This document shows positions 1 to 8,708 of a stretch of DNA of 64,000 nt, in pieces. Within the stretch, counting starts at the first letter, position 1. Every line of letters starts with the position of its first letter. Position numbers and translations under genes: made by a program. The notes under the pieces are model-generated. The model made no database searches, was not told the origin of the DNA, and saw nothing but the letters and a program-made list of their open reading frames with translations. The stretch comes from Streptomyces sp. B1I3 (GTDB lineage: Bacteria; Actinomycetota; Actinomycetes; Streptomycetales; Streptomycetaceae): assembly GCF_030816615.1 (NCBI RefSeq), contig NZ_JAUSYD010000001.1, positions 1,798,001 through 1,862,000 on the forward strand, in the 5' to 3' direction.

Positions 1-30
1 GAAGCGCGGAGCGCCGGCGCTGCGGTGTGT

Positions 31-62
31 GCCCCGGATCAGCGGTACCACCGATCCGGGGC
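31..62 (-). terminator. Hairpin after the ferritin-like/hemerythrin operon
   Basis: A perfect 10-bp stem (31-40 with 53-62) encloses a 12-nt loop just beyond the stop codon of the hemerythrin gene. There is no clear T tract, which is common for GC-rich actinobacterial terminators. It is the only strong hairpin downstream of this leftward operon. Confidence 0.6.
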
Positions 63-85
63 GCCCCGGCTACGGGCTCAGCGCG

Positions 86-688
86 TCAGCCCTTGCCCAT
101 GGCTTTGCGCACCGTGTCCTTGGTGCGGTCCATCAGCGCGGCCACGGGGCCGAGGGCCGCGTTGGCCGCACCTGACTCCACACCCGGATGAGGCCGCGTC
201 GGCGCCATGGCTTCCGCGGCTTTGACGGCCTTGGCCATGGCCGCCAGATCGGTGACGTCGCGGCTTCGCCGGATGTGGGTGAACTCGTAGCGCTCCTCGG
301 CCCGCGCGTGTTCCTGCACGTCCGTCCGCAGAGCCTTCAGGCGCGGGAGGAACTCGGGGTCGTCGGTGTCCATGCCGTCCAGGGCGGACAGCGCCTCCTT
401 GGCGGCCCGCTCTTCGGCGAGCCTGTCCGCCACCACCTGCTCGCCTCCCGGCAGGTTGCGCCGGGCGAAGGGATGCACGACTTCCTCCTCGGCGGTCTCA
501 TGGACAGCGAGGAGACGGACGAGGCGGCGGAAGGCGTCACGGCGGCCCTCGCCGGTGCTTCCCTCGACCTCGTCGAAGAGATTGCGGATGTCGCCGTGCT
601 GGCGCATGAGCAACGCGACCACGTCGTTGTCCTGCGCCAGGTCGTCACCGGCGTGCGGGGTCCTGGGTCCGGGCATGGCGTCCCTCAC
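86..688 (-). CDS. Hemerythrin (HHE) domain protein
   Basis: The 200-residue product looks like a small cytosolic hemerythrin-type protein, a four-helix fold that binds a non-heme diiron centre and senses or stores O2, NO or iron. Visible ligand candidates are His31 in RQHGDIRNLF, His63 in HETAEEEVVHPF with Glu67 and His72, and the EHARAEERYEF segment near residue 130. The start ATG overlaps the stop of the upstream ferritin-like gene in an ATGA arrangement, so the two are probably translated together. Met5 is an alternative start. The C-terminal 45 residues are Ala/Pro-rich and look linker-like. The family is clear; the ligand and the physiological role are not. Confidence 0.85.
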   Translation of the reverse strand: MRDAMPGPRTPHAGDDLAQDNDVVALLMRQHGDIRNLFDEVEGSTGEGRRDAFRRLVRLLAVHETAEEEVVHPFARRNLPGGEQVVADRLAEERAAKEALSALDGMDTDDPEFLPRLKALRTDVQEHARAEERYEFTHIRRSRDVTDLAAMAKAVKAAEAMAPTRPHPGVESGAANAALGPVAALMDRTKDTVRKAMGKG

Positions 689-1884
689 TTCTCGCGCATG
701 GCGGGGTCGGGGTGCTCGCCCTCGGACTGCACGCGGTACTCGCGGCCGAACATGGCGTCGTGATCCACGATGACCTGCTCGCTCGGAGGCTCCTCGCCGC
801 CGTGGATCCGCTCCTGCATCGCCTCGAACCGTTCGTGCGCCTCACGCACGTAGCCGGCGCCGAGCGTGGTGAGGTCCATCTGGGTGTCGAGCAGCTCACG
901 GAGGTAGGCCTTGTTCGGCTCGAAGGTGAGCACGTTCGGCAGCTCGGGGGCGAGCACCGACTCCGGGTCGCGGCCGTCGTGGCGCCGCATCAGGTCACAG
1001 GCGATGTGCAGGTGCTCCAGCTCCATGTTCAGGTGCAGCTCCCAGATCGCCTTGACCTTCGGGTCGCTCTCCTGCTCCATGAACGAGTGGTACAGGTAGC
1101 ACTCGTTGTACTCGTGGTTGACCAGTTGCTCCCACCAGGTCTCCCCCGGGTCGACGAGGGACTCGTAGTGGGTGACGTGCTCCTCCTCGATGAGCCCGAT
1201 CTCCTGGTAGAGCCGGCGGGCGATCGGCTCCATGTAGGTGGGGCCCGTGTTCATGTAGAAGTTCATCGTCTGCTGCTCCGCCGACATGATCGTCAGCGCG
1301 TGCAGCTTCGACAGGGGGTTCGTCCCGTCCTTCGCGTACGGGTCGCGGACGTTGTCGTACGGGTCGCGGTGGTGGTACTTCGTCGGGCGGCCCGGCATGA
1401 CCTCGGTCAGCCCGTCGACGATCGACTCGGCCTTGCGGTGCTCGATCATCTCGTAGAGGTTCGCGTACCGGTACAGGTGGTCGAAGTCCTCCAGCACCCC
1501 GAACTGGTACGCCTGCTTCAGATACGGGTCCGGCTCCATGCGCGCGACCCAGGCGGTGAGGTCCACCGCGACCTGCTCGTACGCGATCGTCGTCTCGAGC
1601 ACCGACGAGACGCCTGGCAGCAGCCAGTTCACGACCTTCTGCTGCTGTGCCTCGATGTAGCGCGTGCGGGCCAGCTCCCGCTTGATCTCGGGGTCGGGAC
1701 AGTGCCGCGCCAGCTGGTGGCTGAACAGGATCGCCTCGACCTCGATGCCGTTCATGGTGATGATCCGGCACCGGGTGTAAGGGTCGCAGCGGTCCGGGTC
1801 GATCGGCTGCACGTCGAGCTCTCGCCAGTTGCGTAGCTGGCGGTCCAGCGGGATACCCCGCTGTTCGAGTGGATTGAACGCCAT
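685..1884 (-). CDS. Ferritin-like superfamily protein, large form
   Basis: The 399-residue protein has the helical pattern of a ferritin-like diiron protein. Acidic/His motifs recur at EVEAILFSHQ (residues 48-57), ETTIAYEQV (97-105), EEEHVTHYES (233-242) and NMELEHLHIA (287-295), the spacing expected for carboxylate-bridged metal ligands from four helices. I chose the ATG at 1884 because GAGGAG lies 8 nt upstream; the reading frame runs further upstream but that part (to 1995) has no ribosome site and is not conserved-looking. It is first in a two-gene operon with the hemerythrin gene. I infer iron or redox handling; no enzyme activity can be assigned. Confidence 0.8.
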   Translation of the reverse strand: MAFNPLEQRGIPLDRQLRNWRELDVQPIDPDRCDPYTRCRIITMNGIEVEAILFSHQLARHCPDPEIKRELARTRYIEAQQQKVVNWLLPGVSSVLETTIAYEQVAVDLTAWVARMEPDPYLKQAYQFGVLEDFDHLYRYANLYEMIEHRKAESIVDGLTEVMPGRPTKYHHRDPYDNVRDPYAKDGTNPLSKLHALTIMSAEQQTMNFYMNTGPTYMEPIARRLYQEIGLIEEEHVTHYESLVDPGETWWEQLVNHEYNECYLYHSFMEQESDPKVKAIWELHLNMELEHLHIACDLMRRHDGRDPESVLAPELPNVLTFEPNKAYLRELLDTQMDLTTLGAGYVREAHERFEAMQERIHGGEEPPSEQVIVDHDAMFGREYRVQSEGEHPDPAMREK

Positions 1885-1954
1885 CCGTACATCTCCTCGG
1901 GGCTGGTGGGAAGCGGATGCGCCGTCGGGCCCCTCGGAAGGGAGGGGCACACGA

Positions 1955-1976
1955 CGTATCGCCCGAGTTTGATACG
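1955..1976. promoter_or_regulatory. Inverted repeat upstream of the ferritin-like gene
   Basis: CGTATC (1955-1960) and GATACG (1971-1976) flank a 10-nt spacer about 70 bp upstream of the start codon at 1884. The position suits an operator or promoter element. No regulator family can be named from it. Confidence 0.3.
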
Positions 1977-2073
1977 GAGTGTCCCTTCCGGCCACTCGCC
2001 GGACCCTGGACTCACCCTGTTCGCCCGCTTGGCCCAGTGCCCCGTCGCCGGGGTGGCGGAAGGGGACACCGAA

Positions 2074-2102
2074 GCGGGCCGCGCTCGAAGAGCGCGGCCC
2101 GC
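2074..2102 (-). terminator. Strong hairpin after the streptogrisin-like gene
   Basis: A perfect 13-bp GC stem (2074-2086 with 2090-2102) with a 3-nt loop lies 27 bp beyond the protease stop codon. It probably ends the protease transcript and separates it from the ferritin-like gene downstream. Confidence 0.75.
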
Positions 2103-2128
2103 GGCCGGGTGCGTGTGGTGCGTGCGCG

Positions 2129-3046
2129 CTAGAAGACGCTGACGCCGTAGGCGCTCAGCGCCTCGGTGACCGGCTGGAAGAACGTCGTGCCGCCGCTGGA
2201 GCAGTTGCCGCTGCCGCCCGAGGTCAGGCCCAGCGCCTTGGTGCCGGCGAAGAGGGAGCCGCCGCTGTCACCGGGTTCGGCGCAGACGTTGGTCTGGATG
2301 AGGCCGTTGACGATGTCGCCGCCGCCGTAGTTCACGGTCGCGTTGAGGCCGGTGACCGTGCCGCTGTGCACACCGGTGGTGGAGCCGCTGCGCTTCACCG
2401 CCTGGCCGACCGTGGGATTGCCGGCGGAGGTGATGTCCTGGTAGCTGCCGTTGTAGAGGTAGACCCGGCCGTCCGCGTTGGCGGAGTTGGTGTGCCGGAT
2501 GAGCCCGTAGTCGTTGCCGGGGAAGCTGCTGCCGGCCCTGGTGCCGAGGGAGCTGGTCTGCCCGGAGTTGGTGTACCAGGTGCTGCCTATCTCGGTGCAG
2601 TGGCCGGCGGTCAGCGCGTAGTAGGTGCTGCCGCTGCGGACGTTGAAGCCGAGGGAGCAGCGGCCGCCACCCGCGTAGATGGCCTGGCCGCCCGCGATGA
2701 GCTTGTTGAACGTGCCGTTCGTGCGGTTGACGTCGACCTTGGCGCCGGAGTCGGTGACCGACTGCTTGATCGTGGCGATCTCCGCGGCGGAGACCGTGCT
2801 GTCCACGGTGACGACGACCTTGCCGGTGCTCGCCTCGGTGTACCAGGCGGTACCGGCGATGTCGGCACCGCGCACGGCGTTTCCGGCGTCGGCCAGCTCG
2901 GCCTTCGTCACCGTGGTGTCGGGTGCGGCCTGGGCGACCGCGGTCGGTGCCGCAAGCGCGACGGCGGTGACCAGACCGGAGGTCGCGGCGATGAGCCGTG
3001 CTCGTCTGGAGAGCGAGCCGAGGGGGGCGAAGCGCTTGAAGGTCAC
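2129..3046 (-). CDS. Streptogrisin-type secreted serine protease (S1E), with propeptide
   Basis: The 305-residue pre-pro-protease is of the chymotrypsin-like streptogrisin family. A basic signal peptide ends near AQA (residue 40). A propeptide of about 75 residues follows, and the mature enzyme should begin at IAGG (residue 117), released by self-cleavage after Leu116. The catalytic triad is visible as His in TAGHC, Asp in GNDYGLI and Ser in GDSGGS. The mature part (about 189 residues) and the C-terminus [11 protein letters not shown] closely resemble S. griseus protease B. I chose the GTG at 3046 because GGAGGAA lies just upstream; an in-frame ATG at 3058 is the alternative. The gene is monocistronic, with a hairpin after it. 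It acts outside the cell on proteins. Confidence 0.93.
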   Translation of the reverse strand: MTFKRFAPLGSLSRRARLIAATSGLVTAVALAAPTAVAQAAPDTTVTKAELADAGNAVRGADIAGTAWYTEASTGKVVVTVDSTVSAAEIATIKQSVTDSGAKVDVNRTNGTFNKLIAGGQAIYAGGGRCSLGFNVRSGSTYYALTAGHCTEIGSTWYTNSGQTSSLGTRAGSSFPGNDYGLIRHTNSANADGRVYLYNGSYQDITSAGNPTVGQAVKRSGSTTGVHSGTVTGLNATVNYGGGDIVNGLIQTNVCAEPGDSGGSLFAGTKALGLTSGGSGNCSSGGTTFFQPVTEALSAYGVSVF

Positions 3047-3620
3047 AAGTTCCTCCATGAAGGGGGGTGTGACGGCCCGCTGGGTGGGCGGGCCGCGCGT
3101 ACGGCTGTCCGCGACCGCGGGTTCTAGTCGTGGACCTGCCAACCGCACGACGTGAATCCTTGACTCCGCTTGGCCCGGTGGCAAGGTCGCCTTCCGGACC
3201 GATGACGGAGAGCGGACAGGGGACTCCGATAGGCGACCGGATGATCTCCGAACGCCGGTATCCGCTCACCGGACGGATGCAGGAGGCGCATTGCAGCAAA
3301 CCGCGAACGAGCGGCGGGACGTCGCACCTTCTCGCCGGGCGTCGCGATCACACACGCTCCGGACGCCCCGCCCCCGGTTGTGCACCGGCCTCCGCGACCC
3401 TGGACCGCAGGCTCCGGGCCACCGTCCGTTCGGTCGGCTTACCGCTGAATTGCCCGAGCCTCTGGCATGGCCGGAATCGGCCCTTTCGGCGAGAACAGGC
3501 CGCCATCGGGCGCCGGATCGGGCCGGGGCGGCACTCTTGCGGCCTTGCACCGGCCTGTGCTGCACGGGCTCCGGGCCCGGTCGCCGGCGCGGGACGGGCG
3601 CTGTACGGCGTACGGCTCAC
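3047..3620. other. Intergenic region, no supported gene
   Basis: About 570 bp separates the streptogrisin-like gene start from the next leftward gene's terminator. ORFs here are short, lack ribosome sites and look like GC shadows. The right half near 3050-3300 should hold the protease promoter, but I see no convincing -35/-10 pair. Confidence 0.5.
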
Positions 3621-3640
3621 GCCCGGGCCGCGGCCCGGGC
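3621..3640 (-). terminator. 20-bp perfect palindrome after the SnoaL-like gene
   Basis: GCCCGGGCCG is followed directly by its reverse complement, giving a perfect 20-bp palindrome 4 bp beyond the stop of the leftward gene at 3645. As RNA it folds to a stem of about 8 bp with a tight loop, so termination is the likely role. Confidence 0.6.
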
Positions 3641-3644
3641 GCGG

Positions 3645-4034
3645 TCAGACCTCGGCGAACGGGTCGTCGATGAACGGAGTCGCCTGATGGAAGTAGAGCA
3701 GCCAGCCGGTCGCCGACAGCCGCCAGAGTGAACTGCGGTGAGAACGCAGCCCCCTGGACTCCGTGTCGAAGGTGAGGTGCACCAGGTCCGAGGCGAGCTG
3801 TTCGCCCCGCATCCGGGTCGCGGTCAGCGGGCCGGGGCGCGGTGCGCCGGGGTCGGGGGTCGTGAGCGCGGTGATGATCGTGTCCCGCTCCCAGAGCCTG
3901 CCGCTGGTACCGATCTCGCGGAATTCGGGGTGCAGCATCGCTCCCAGTACCTCCGCGGACGCCCGTACCACCGGGTCGAGGAGGCGGAGCTCGCCCTCGA
4001 TGGCTGCGGCCACGGCGGGCGATCGCTCAGTCAC
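3645..4034 (-). CDS. SnoaL/NTF2-like (DUF4440-type) small protein
   Basis: This 129-residue cytosolic protein has the pattern of the NTF2-like alpha+beta barrel (DUF4440). An N-terminal helix with LLDPVVRASAEVL is followed by LHPEFREIGTSGRLW and an antiparallel sheet ending in GWLLYFHQATPF. The family includes ketosteroid-isomerase-like enzymes and accessory domains, and nothing here fixes a substrate. The start is a GTG at 4034 that overlaps the end of the upstream DUF1697 gene by 8 bp, so the pair is an operon. The fold assignment is fairly secure; the function is unknown. Confidence 0.75.
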   Translation of the reverse strand: MTERSPAVAAAIEGELRLLDPVVRASAEVLGAMLHPEFREIGTSGRLWERDTIITALTTPDPGAPRPGPLTATRMRGEQLASDLVHLTFDTESRGLRSHRSSLWRLSATGWLLYFHQATPFIDDPFAEV

Positions 4035-4575
4035 GCGTCATCTCCACGAGTTCGGCCACGGTGTTCCAGTTACGGCTGGTGGCGACCAGGCCCCGGGTGA
4101 GGGCGGGCCGGCCGAGGGCGTCGGCCAGCTTGGAGCGGCCGAGTCCGTCGGGGGCGTACAGATAGAGCACACGCTCACCGAGCCGGAAGGACTCGGGGCG
4201 GTAGGCGGCGGCGTCGAGGCCGGCGAAGCGGGCGGCGTCGACGGGCCGGTCGAAGAAGGTGACGTGCAGCTGCTTGCCCTCGAGCTCTGCGGCCGGGAAC
4301 GGACAGGCGTCCGCCACCGCCGCCAGATAGGCACCCGGGCGGACCAGACAGTCGACCGGGAATCCGAACCGCGCCTCGATCGCCCGCTCCAGTTCGGCGG
4401 CGAGCGCGCCCTCGTCACCCGACGCGCTGCTGAACACGGCGTTCCCGCTCTGCAGGTAGGTGGCGACGTCCCCGTGCCCCAGCTCCGCGAGGAGCGTGCG
4501 GAGTTCCACCATGGGGACTCTGCGGCGACCGCTGACGTTGACCCCGCGCAGCAGCGCCGCGTACCTCGTGCTCAT
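4027..4575 (-). CDS. DUF1697 family protein
   Basis: The 182-residue protein begins MSTRYAALLRGVNVSGRR and has the LRGVNV, ATYLQSGNAVF and HVTFFDRP motifs that mark DUF1697, a small family with no established biochemical role. The predicted product is soluble and cytosolic. The ATG at 4575 is the only start with homologous-looking sequence directly after it. It is the promoter-proximal gene of a two-gene unit with the SnoaL-like protein, overlapping by 8 bp. The family name is secure and no function is implied. Confidence 0.85.
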   Translation of the reverse strand: MSTRYAALLRGVNVSGRRRVPMVELRTLLAELGHGDVATYLQSGNAVFSSASGDEGALAAELERAIEARFGFPVDCLVRPGAYLAAVADACPFPAAELEGKQLHVTFFDRPVDAARFAGLDAAAYRPESFRLGERVLYLYAPDGLGRSKLADALGRPALTRGLVATSRNWNTVAELVEMTRD

Positions 4576-4604
4576 GACCCCACCATAGGACGATCTTCCC
4601 GCCG

Positions 4605-4650
4605 GTCACGACCGCCGCGCCCCGTGGGGGTGGGCGCGGCGGCCCGTGAC
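4605..4650 (-). terminator. Long compound hairpin after the subtilisin-like gene
   Basis: An 11-bp stem (4612-4622 with 4632-4642) and an outer 6-bp stem (GTCACG at 4605-4610, CGTGAC at 4645-4650) stack around a 9-nt loop, 18 bp beyond the stop codon at 4668. It also sits just upstream of the DUF1697 start, insulating that gene. Confidence 0.65.
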
Positions 4651-4667
4651 CGTTCCTTCTTACCGGC

Positions 4668-5870
4668 CTACTCGACGATCTTGAGGAGCCTGTTGGCCGT
4701 GCCCTCCGTCGCGTTGGAGATCACGTCCGGAGTGGCCCCGCCCGTGAGTGCCGCGGCGACCTGCTCCGGGGTGGCGTCCGGGTGCCCGCCGAGGTAGACG
4801 GCGGCCGCACCGACGACATGAGGGGTCGCCATGGACGTACCGGAGATGGTGTTCGTGCCGTCGTCGCTGTCGTTCCAGTCCGACGTGATGTCCGAGCCGG
4901 GAGCGTAGATGTCGACGACCGAACCGTAGTTGGAGAACGACGACTGCTTGTCGTCCACCGTGGAGGAGGCGACCGTGATGGCCTCGGGGACCCGGGAGGG
5001 CGAGCCTTCACCCGCGTCGCCCGACTCGTTGCCGGCGGCCACCGCGAAGGTGACGCCGGAGGCGATCGCCTTCTGGACCGCGGCGTCGAGGGCCGGGTCC
5101 GCGCCTCCGCCGAGGCTCATGTTGGCGACGGACGGGCCCTCGTGTTCGGCGGTGACCCAGTCGATGCCTGCGACGACCTGCTCGGTGGTCCCGGAGCCGG
5201 CGTCGTCCAGGACGCGGACAGCGACGATCTTCGCCTTCTTGGCCACGCCGTGGGCGGCGCCGGCGATCGTACCGGCCACGTGGGTGCCGTGTCCGTTGCC
5301 GTCGTTCGCGTCGTCGTCGTTGTCCACGGCGTCGAAACCGGAGGTGGCCCGGCCCTCGAAGTCCCCGTGGGTCGCCCGTACGCCGGTGTCGATGACGTAC
5401 GCCGTGACCCCCTCACCCGCGGCGTCCGGATAGGCGTACGCGTGGTCGCCCGCGGTCGCGGTCTGGTCGATCCGGTCCAGGCCCCAGGACGGCGGATCGT
5501 CCTGGGTGGCGTCGATGTGGAACTTCTTGTTCTGCACGACCTTGGCGACGGCGGGGTCGGCGGCGAGCCGCCTGGCCTCGGTCTGCGTCAGGCCGCCGGC
5601 CGAGAAGCCGTTGATGGCGGAGTCGTAGGTGCGCGAGAGCTTGCCACCGTACTCCTCGGCGAGCTTCGACTTGTCCGCCTTCCCGTCCAGCATCACGATG
5701 TAGCTGCCGGAGACGGCCGTGGCGGCGTCGGCACCGTAGACGGTGCCCATCGCGGGGGCAGGGGCCGCTCCGGCGAACGGGGTGCCGAGAAGGCCGACAC
5801 CCGCCGCGGCGGCGACGGCGGTTATCGCGGCGGTCAGCTTGACCCGGCGTGCACGCTTGTGAATTGCCAT
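4668..5870 (-). CDS. Secreted subtilisin-like (S8) serine protease with I9 propeptide
   Basis: The 400-residue exported protease starts with a basic signal peptide (hydrophobic core about residues 12-33, cleavage near AGAA). An inhibitor I9 propeptide follows (about 45-120, with SYIVMLDGKAD). The peptidase S8 domain has Asp161 in VIDTGV, His194 in GHGTHVAG, oxyanion Asn281 in AAGNES and Ser346 in GTSMATPH. The overall length matches proteinase K-like enzymes of streptomycetes. I chose the ATG at 5870 because GAGGAG lies 11 nt upstream; an in-frame start at 5891 would place that site inside the gene. It is monocistronic. With the nearby streptogrisin it would contribute extracellular proteolysis. 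Confidence 0.93.
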   Translation of the reverse strand: MAIHKRARRVKLTAAITAVAAAAGVGLLGTPFAGAAPAPAMGTVYGADAATAVSGSYIVMLDGKADKSKLAEEYGGKLSRTYDSAINGFSAGGLTQTEARRLAADPAVAKVVQNKKFHIDATQDDPPSWGLDRIDQTATAGDHAYAYPDAAGEGVTAYVIDTGVRATHGDFEGRATSGFDAVDNDDDANDGNGHGTHVAGTIAGAAHGVAKKAKIVAVRVLDDAGSGTTEQVVAGIDWVTAEHEGPSVANMSLGGGADPALDAAVQKAIASGVTFAVAAGNESGDAGEGSPSRVPEAITVASSTVDDKQSSFSNYGSVVDIYAPGSDITSDWNDSDDGTNTISGTSMATPHVVGAAAVYLGGHPDATPEQVAAALTGGATPDVISNATEGTANRLLKIVE

Positions 5871-6503
5871 GAAGAGGGGTCTCCTCGTCATTCTTTGTGG
5901 GGGGATTGGCCCTCGGCCGGAAGATCTCCGGGGGCTGCTTCGAAACCCTGCTGGATTGACGCGCCCAGATCAAGAACTTCATGTAGCCGTCACGCAGTCA
6001 CCCGTCTTTCGTCACAGGAAACCGGCGCACTCGCGACGAAATCGGGCCAGAGGAAGCGAAGACCGCGTAATCCGCACCCGGTGGCTGTGATCGCCGCGCT
6101 TGCCGACGACGGCCCGCGGCCCACTCCTTCGGAACCGCGCCTTCTTCTTCCGGCCGGGCGCACCCTCTGCCGCACACAGGACAGGGCTTCCCCGTACCGC
6201 GAAGCCGGGAAGCCGCGAAGCCGCGAAGCCGCGAAGCCGCGAAATGAAGCGGGACATCTGGCCGGTGCGAAGCGCCCGTGACACGCCGTCATCTCCGGGC
6301 CCGGACGCTTGGTCGGCGGCCCGGATTGCCGGCCGCGCCCGGTGCGGCGGCCGGCACGGTCACCCGTGGTGCCACCCCGCCTGCGGCGACCGTCCCCGCC
6401 GGAAGCCTGCCGGATCAGCTCCACCGCCGGCGCTCTCCCTGCACGCGGCGGGCCCCGTGCCCGCCGGCGTGGACACCTGCGGTCCCGCCTGGGAGACATC
6501 CGC
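5871..6503. other. Intergenic region between the protease and ABC transporter genes
   Basis: This gap of about 630 bp has no supportable gene. It holds the subtilisin promoter region (5871-6080, relatively AT-rich for this genome) and a short tandem repeat at 6201-6240. The remaining ORFs are Pro/Arg-rich shadows. Confidence 0.5.
6201..6240. repeat. 8-bp tandem repeat, five units
   Basis: GAAGCCGC is repeated four times in a row (6209-6240) after one variant unit GAAGCCGG (6201-6208). It lies in non-coding DNA between two leftward transcription units. Copy number is likely to vary between strains through replication slippage. Confidence 0.8.
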
Positions 6504-6530
6504 GCCGGGCAGGTGGGCCTCCTGCCCGGC
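6504..6530 (-). terminator. Hairpin after the sugar ABC transporter operon
   Basis: A perfect 10-bp stem (6504-6513 with 6521-6530) with a 7-nt loop lies 40 bp beyond the stop codon of the substrate-binding protein. Between it and the gene, an 18-bp direct repeat (units at 6541 and 6559) overlaps the stop codon. Confidence 0.6.
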
Positions 6531-6570
6531 CGGCACGACGGCGACCGCCGGATCAGCCGCGACCGCCGGA

Positions 6571-7869
6571 TCAGCGCTGATAGCGGGCGAGTACGCGGTT
6601 ACCCGAACCGGCCAGGCGCTCCTCCAGCTCCTTCACGTCGATCGCCCCGCTGTAGAACTCCTGCAGCGCGGGCGTGGCGACCTTGTCCTTCCACTCCGGA
6701 TAGCCGCGCACCGACTGGGCCGGGGCGGGACGCAGGGCGCCGGCGAGGGCCGCGCCGGTCGCCCAGCCGTTCTCGGTGGTGTGCAGCGAAGGATCGGCCA
6801 GGGCATCGGTGCCGGTCGGCAGCATCCAGTCGCCCCTGGCCAGTCGCACCATGTTCGGTGGACGCAGCAGGAAGTCGATGAACTGCACGGCTTCCTTCTT
6901 GTGCGGGCTGTCCTCGGCCACCGAGAGGGTCTGCGGGCTCACTCCCTGGGCGAGCCCGCCGGCGCCGGCAGGGGCGGGCAGGACGCTCCACTCGAAGCCT
7001 TCGGGGGCCTGCTCGACGACCTGCTGCCGGTAGGAGAAGCCCAGGGGGACCATGGCGTACCTGCCGCCGAAGAAGCCCGGCAGGGTGTCCGAACCGCCCA
7101 TGCCCAGCGCCGTACGCGCCGCGCTGCGATCAGCGTTGACCTGGTCCCTGACCGTTTCGGGCATGACCTGGTCGCCCTCCTCGAAGCGGATGGTCACCTT
7201 GCCGTCCGCGTCGCGGTGGAAGAGCTTCCCGCCGGCCGACAGGCCCAGATTGAGCGTGACGGAGACCGGTTCCTTGAGCGGCCAGGCGACTCCGTACCTC
7301 CCCTTCGCCGTCAGCTCGTCGGTGATCTCACGGAACTCCGGCCAGCTCCAGGGCCGCTGCGGGGTGGGGATCCGGACGCCCGACGCCTGGAGGATCTTCG
7401 TGTTGGCGATCAGGACCTTGGGCTCCTGGAGGAAGGGAACCCCGTAGACACCGTCGCCGAACGTCGTGGTCCGCCACGACTGCCGCGGGATGTCCTCGGT
7501 CAGCCGGTCCGGCAGCAGGGTCCGCAGGTCGGCGAGGTAGCCGCCGTACGCGAAGTCCGCGAGGTCGTCGGAGGCGTCGTGGATGACGTCGGGCGCCTCG
7601 CCGCCTTCGAAGGAGGTGAGCAGCTGGTCGTGGACGGAGTCCCAGCTGCCCTGCACGTAGTCGACCTGGATGTCCGGGTGGATGCGGTTCCACTCCTGGA
7701 CCAGCTGCTTGTTGGCGTCGACGGACTCCTTCTGCCAGGCCAGTGACTGGAAGCTCAGCCGGATCGTGCCGTCGGCGTCCGTGCCGCGGCCTCCGCCGGA
7801 ACAGCCGGTCAGCAGAAGCGCCAGCGTGGCGGTCATCGCCGCGGCGGCCGCCAGAGGACTGCGGCGCAT
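6571..7869 (-). CDS. ABC transporter sugar-binding lipoprotein (family 1 solute-binding)
   Basis: The 432-residue extracellular lipoprotein captures a carbohydrate for import. The signal peptide ends in the lipobox LLTGC, with Cys23 as the lipidated residue. The rest follows the family 1 solute-binding pattern (NKQLVQEWNRIHPDIQVDY near the N-terminus, APDVIHD, and PLGFSYR later). It is the last gene of a leftward operon: its ATG overlaps the permease stop by one base (TGATG), showing translational coupling. No ATPase gene is present, so the shared ATPase MsiK is presumably used, as for many Streptomyces sugar importers. The substrate cannot be read from sequence. Confidence 0.9.
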   Translation of the reverse strand: MRRSPLAAAAAMTATLALLLTGCSGGGRGTDADGTIRLSFQSLAWQKESVDANKQLVQEWNRIHPDIQVDYVQGSWDSVHDQLLTSFEGGEAPDVIHDASDDLADFAYGGYLADLRTLLPDRLTEDIPRQSWRTTTFGDGVYGVPFLQEPKVLIANTKILQASGVRIPTPQRPWSWPEFREITDELTAKGRYGVAWPLKEPVSVTLNLGLSAGGKLFHRDADGKVTIRFEEGDQVMPETVRDQVNADRSAARTALGMGGSDTLPGFFGGRYAMVPLGFSYRQQVVEQAPEGFEWSVLPAPAGAGGLAQGVSPQTLSVAEDSPHKKEAVQFIDFLLRPPNMVRLARGDWMLPTGTDALADPSLHTTENGWATGAALAGALRPAPAQSVRGYPEWKDKVATPALQEFYSGAIDVKELEERLAGSGNRVLARYQR

Positions 7870-8708
7870 CAGTGCTTCACCGCCCCGGTCGTCAGTCCGC
7901 CCGTGATGCGCTTCTGGATGAACGCGAAGAGGAGGAGGGAGGGAAGGGTGGCGAGGGCAGCGGCGGCGGCGAGCGGCCCGAGGTCGGCCACCCCCTCCGC
8001 GCCGAGGAAGTGGGTGAGCACGACGGGCAAGGTCTGCTTCTCCGGGGTCTTGAGCAGGACGAGTGCGAAGAAGAACTCGTTCCACGCGGTGATGAACGCG
8101 AAGAGGGCGGTGGCGACGATGCCGGGAGCCAGCAGCGGTGCGGTGACCGAGACGAGTATCCGCGCCTTGCCGGCCCCGTCCACCGCCGCGGCCTCCTCCA
8201 GTTCGGGCGGCACAGCCCGTACGTACCCGGCGAGCATCCAGAGGGCGAAGGGCAGCGACCACACCACGTACACCATGATCAGCCCCCACAGTGAGTTGAT
8301 CAGATGCAGGTTCTTCAGGACCAGGAAGAGCGGAATGATGACCAGGACGAAGGGGAACGCCTGACTGATCACGACCCACCCGGTGGCGGCCGTGGACAGC
8401 CTCCCGCGGTGACGGGCCATGACGTACGCCATGGGCGTGGCGATGACGACGGCGATCAGAGCCGCGCAGAGGGCGGCGGTCAGCGAGTTGGCGGCGGCGC
8501 GGAGCAGCGGCTGCTCGTCGAACGCCTGCCGGAAGTTGTCCAGGGTCGGGTCTTCGGGAAGCCAGGTGGGGTGCAGCGAGCCCAGCTCGCGGGCGGGCTT
8601 GAAGGCCGTGGAGATCAGCCACAGGAACGGGAACGCGAGGAAGACCAGATAGCACACGAGCGCCGCGTACTGCCCGGTTCGCGCCGCTCCGCCGGTACGC
8701 GGACTCAC
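7869..8708 (-). CDS. Sugar ABC transporter permease (MalG-like)
   Basis: The 279-residue inner-membrane permease has about six membrane segments and the permease signature EEAAAVDGAGKARILVSVT, which contacts the ATPase. It is the second permease of a binding-protein-dependent carbohydrate importer. I chose the GTG at 8708, which overlaps the upstream permease stop by four bases (GTGA). Much longer in-frame starts would run back through the neighbouring gene and are not credible. The protein ends KRITGGLTTGAVKH, a C-terminus typical of MalG/CUT1 permeases. Membrane location and pairing with the adjacent permease are firm; substrate is unknown. Confidence 0.92.
   Translation of the reverse strand: MSPRTGGAARTGQYAALVCYLVFLAFPFLWLISTAFKPARELGSLHPTWLPEDPTLDNFRQAFDEQPLLRAAANSLTAALCAALIAVVIATPMAYVMARHRGRLSTAATGWVVISQAFPFVLVIIPLFLVLKNLHLINSLWGLIMVYVVWSLPFALWMLAGYVRAVPPELEEAAAVDGAGKARILVSVTAPLLAPGIVATALFAFITAWNEFFFALVLLKTPEKQTLPVVLTHFLGAEGVADLGPLAAAAALATLPSLLLFAFIQKRITGGLTTGAVKH

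Noticed and set aside
712..1836. Plus-strand 374-codon frame antisense to the ferritin-like gene
   Set aside because: It is a Val/Leu/Arg-rich shadow of a clearly recognisable gene with no start signal.
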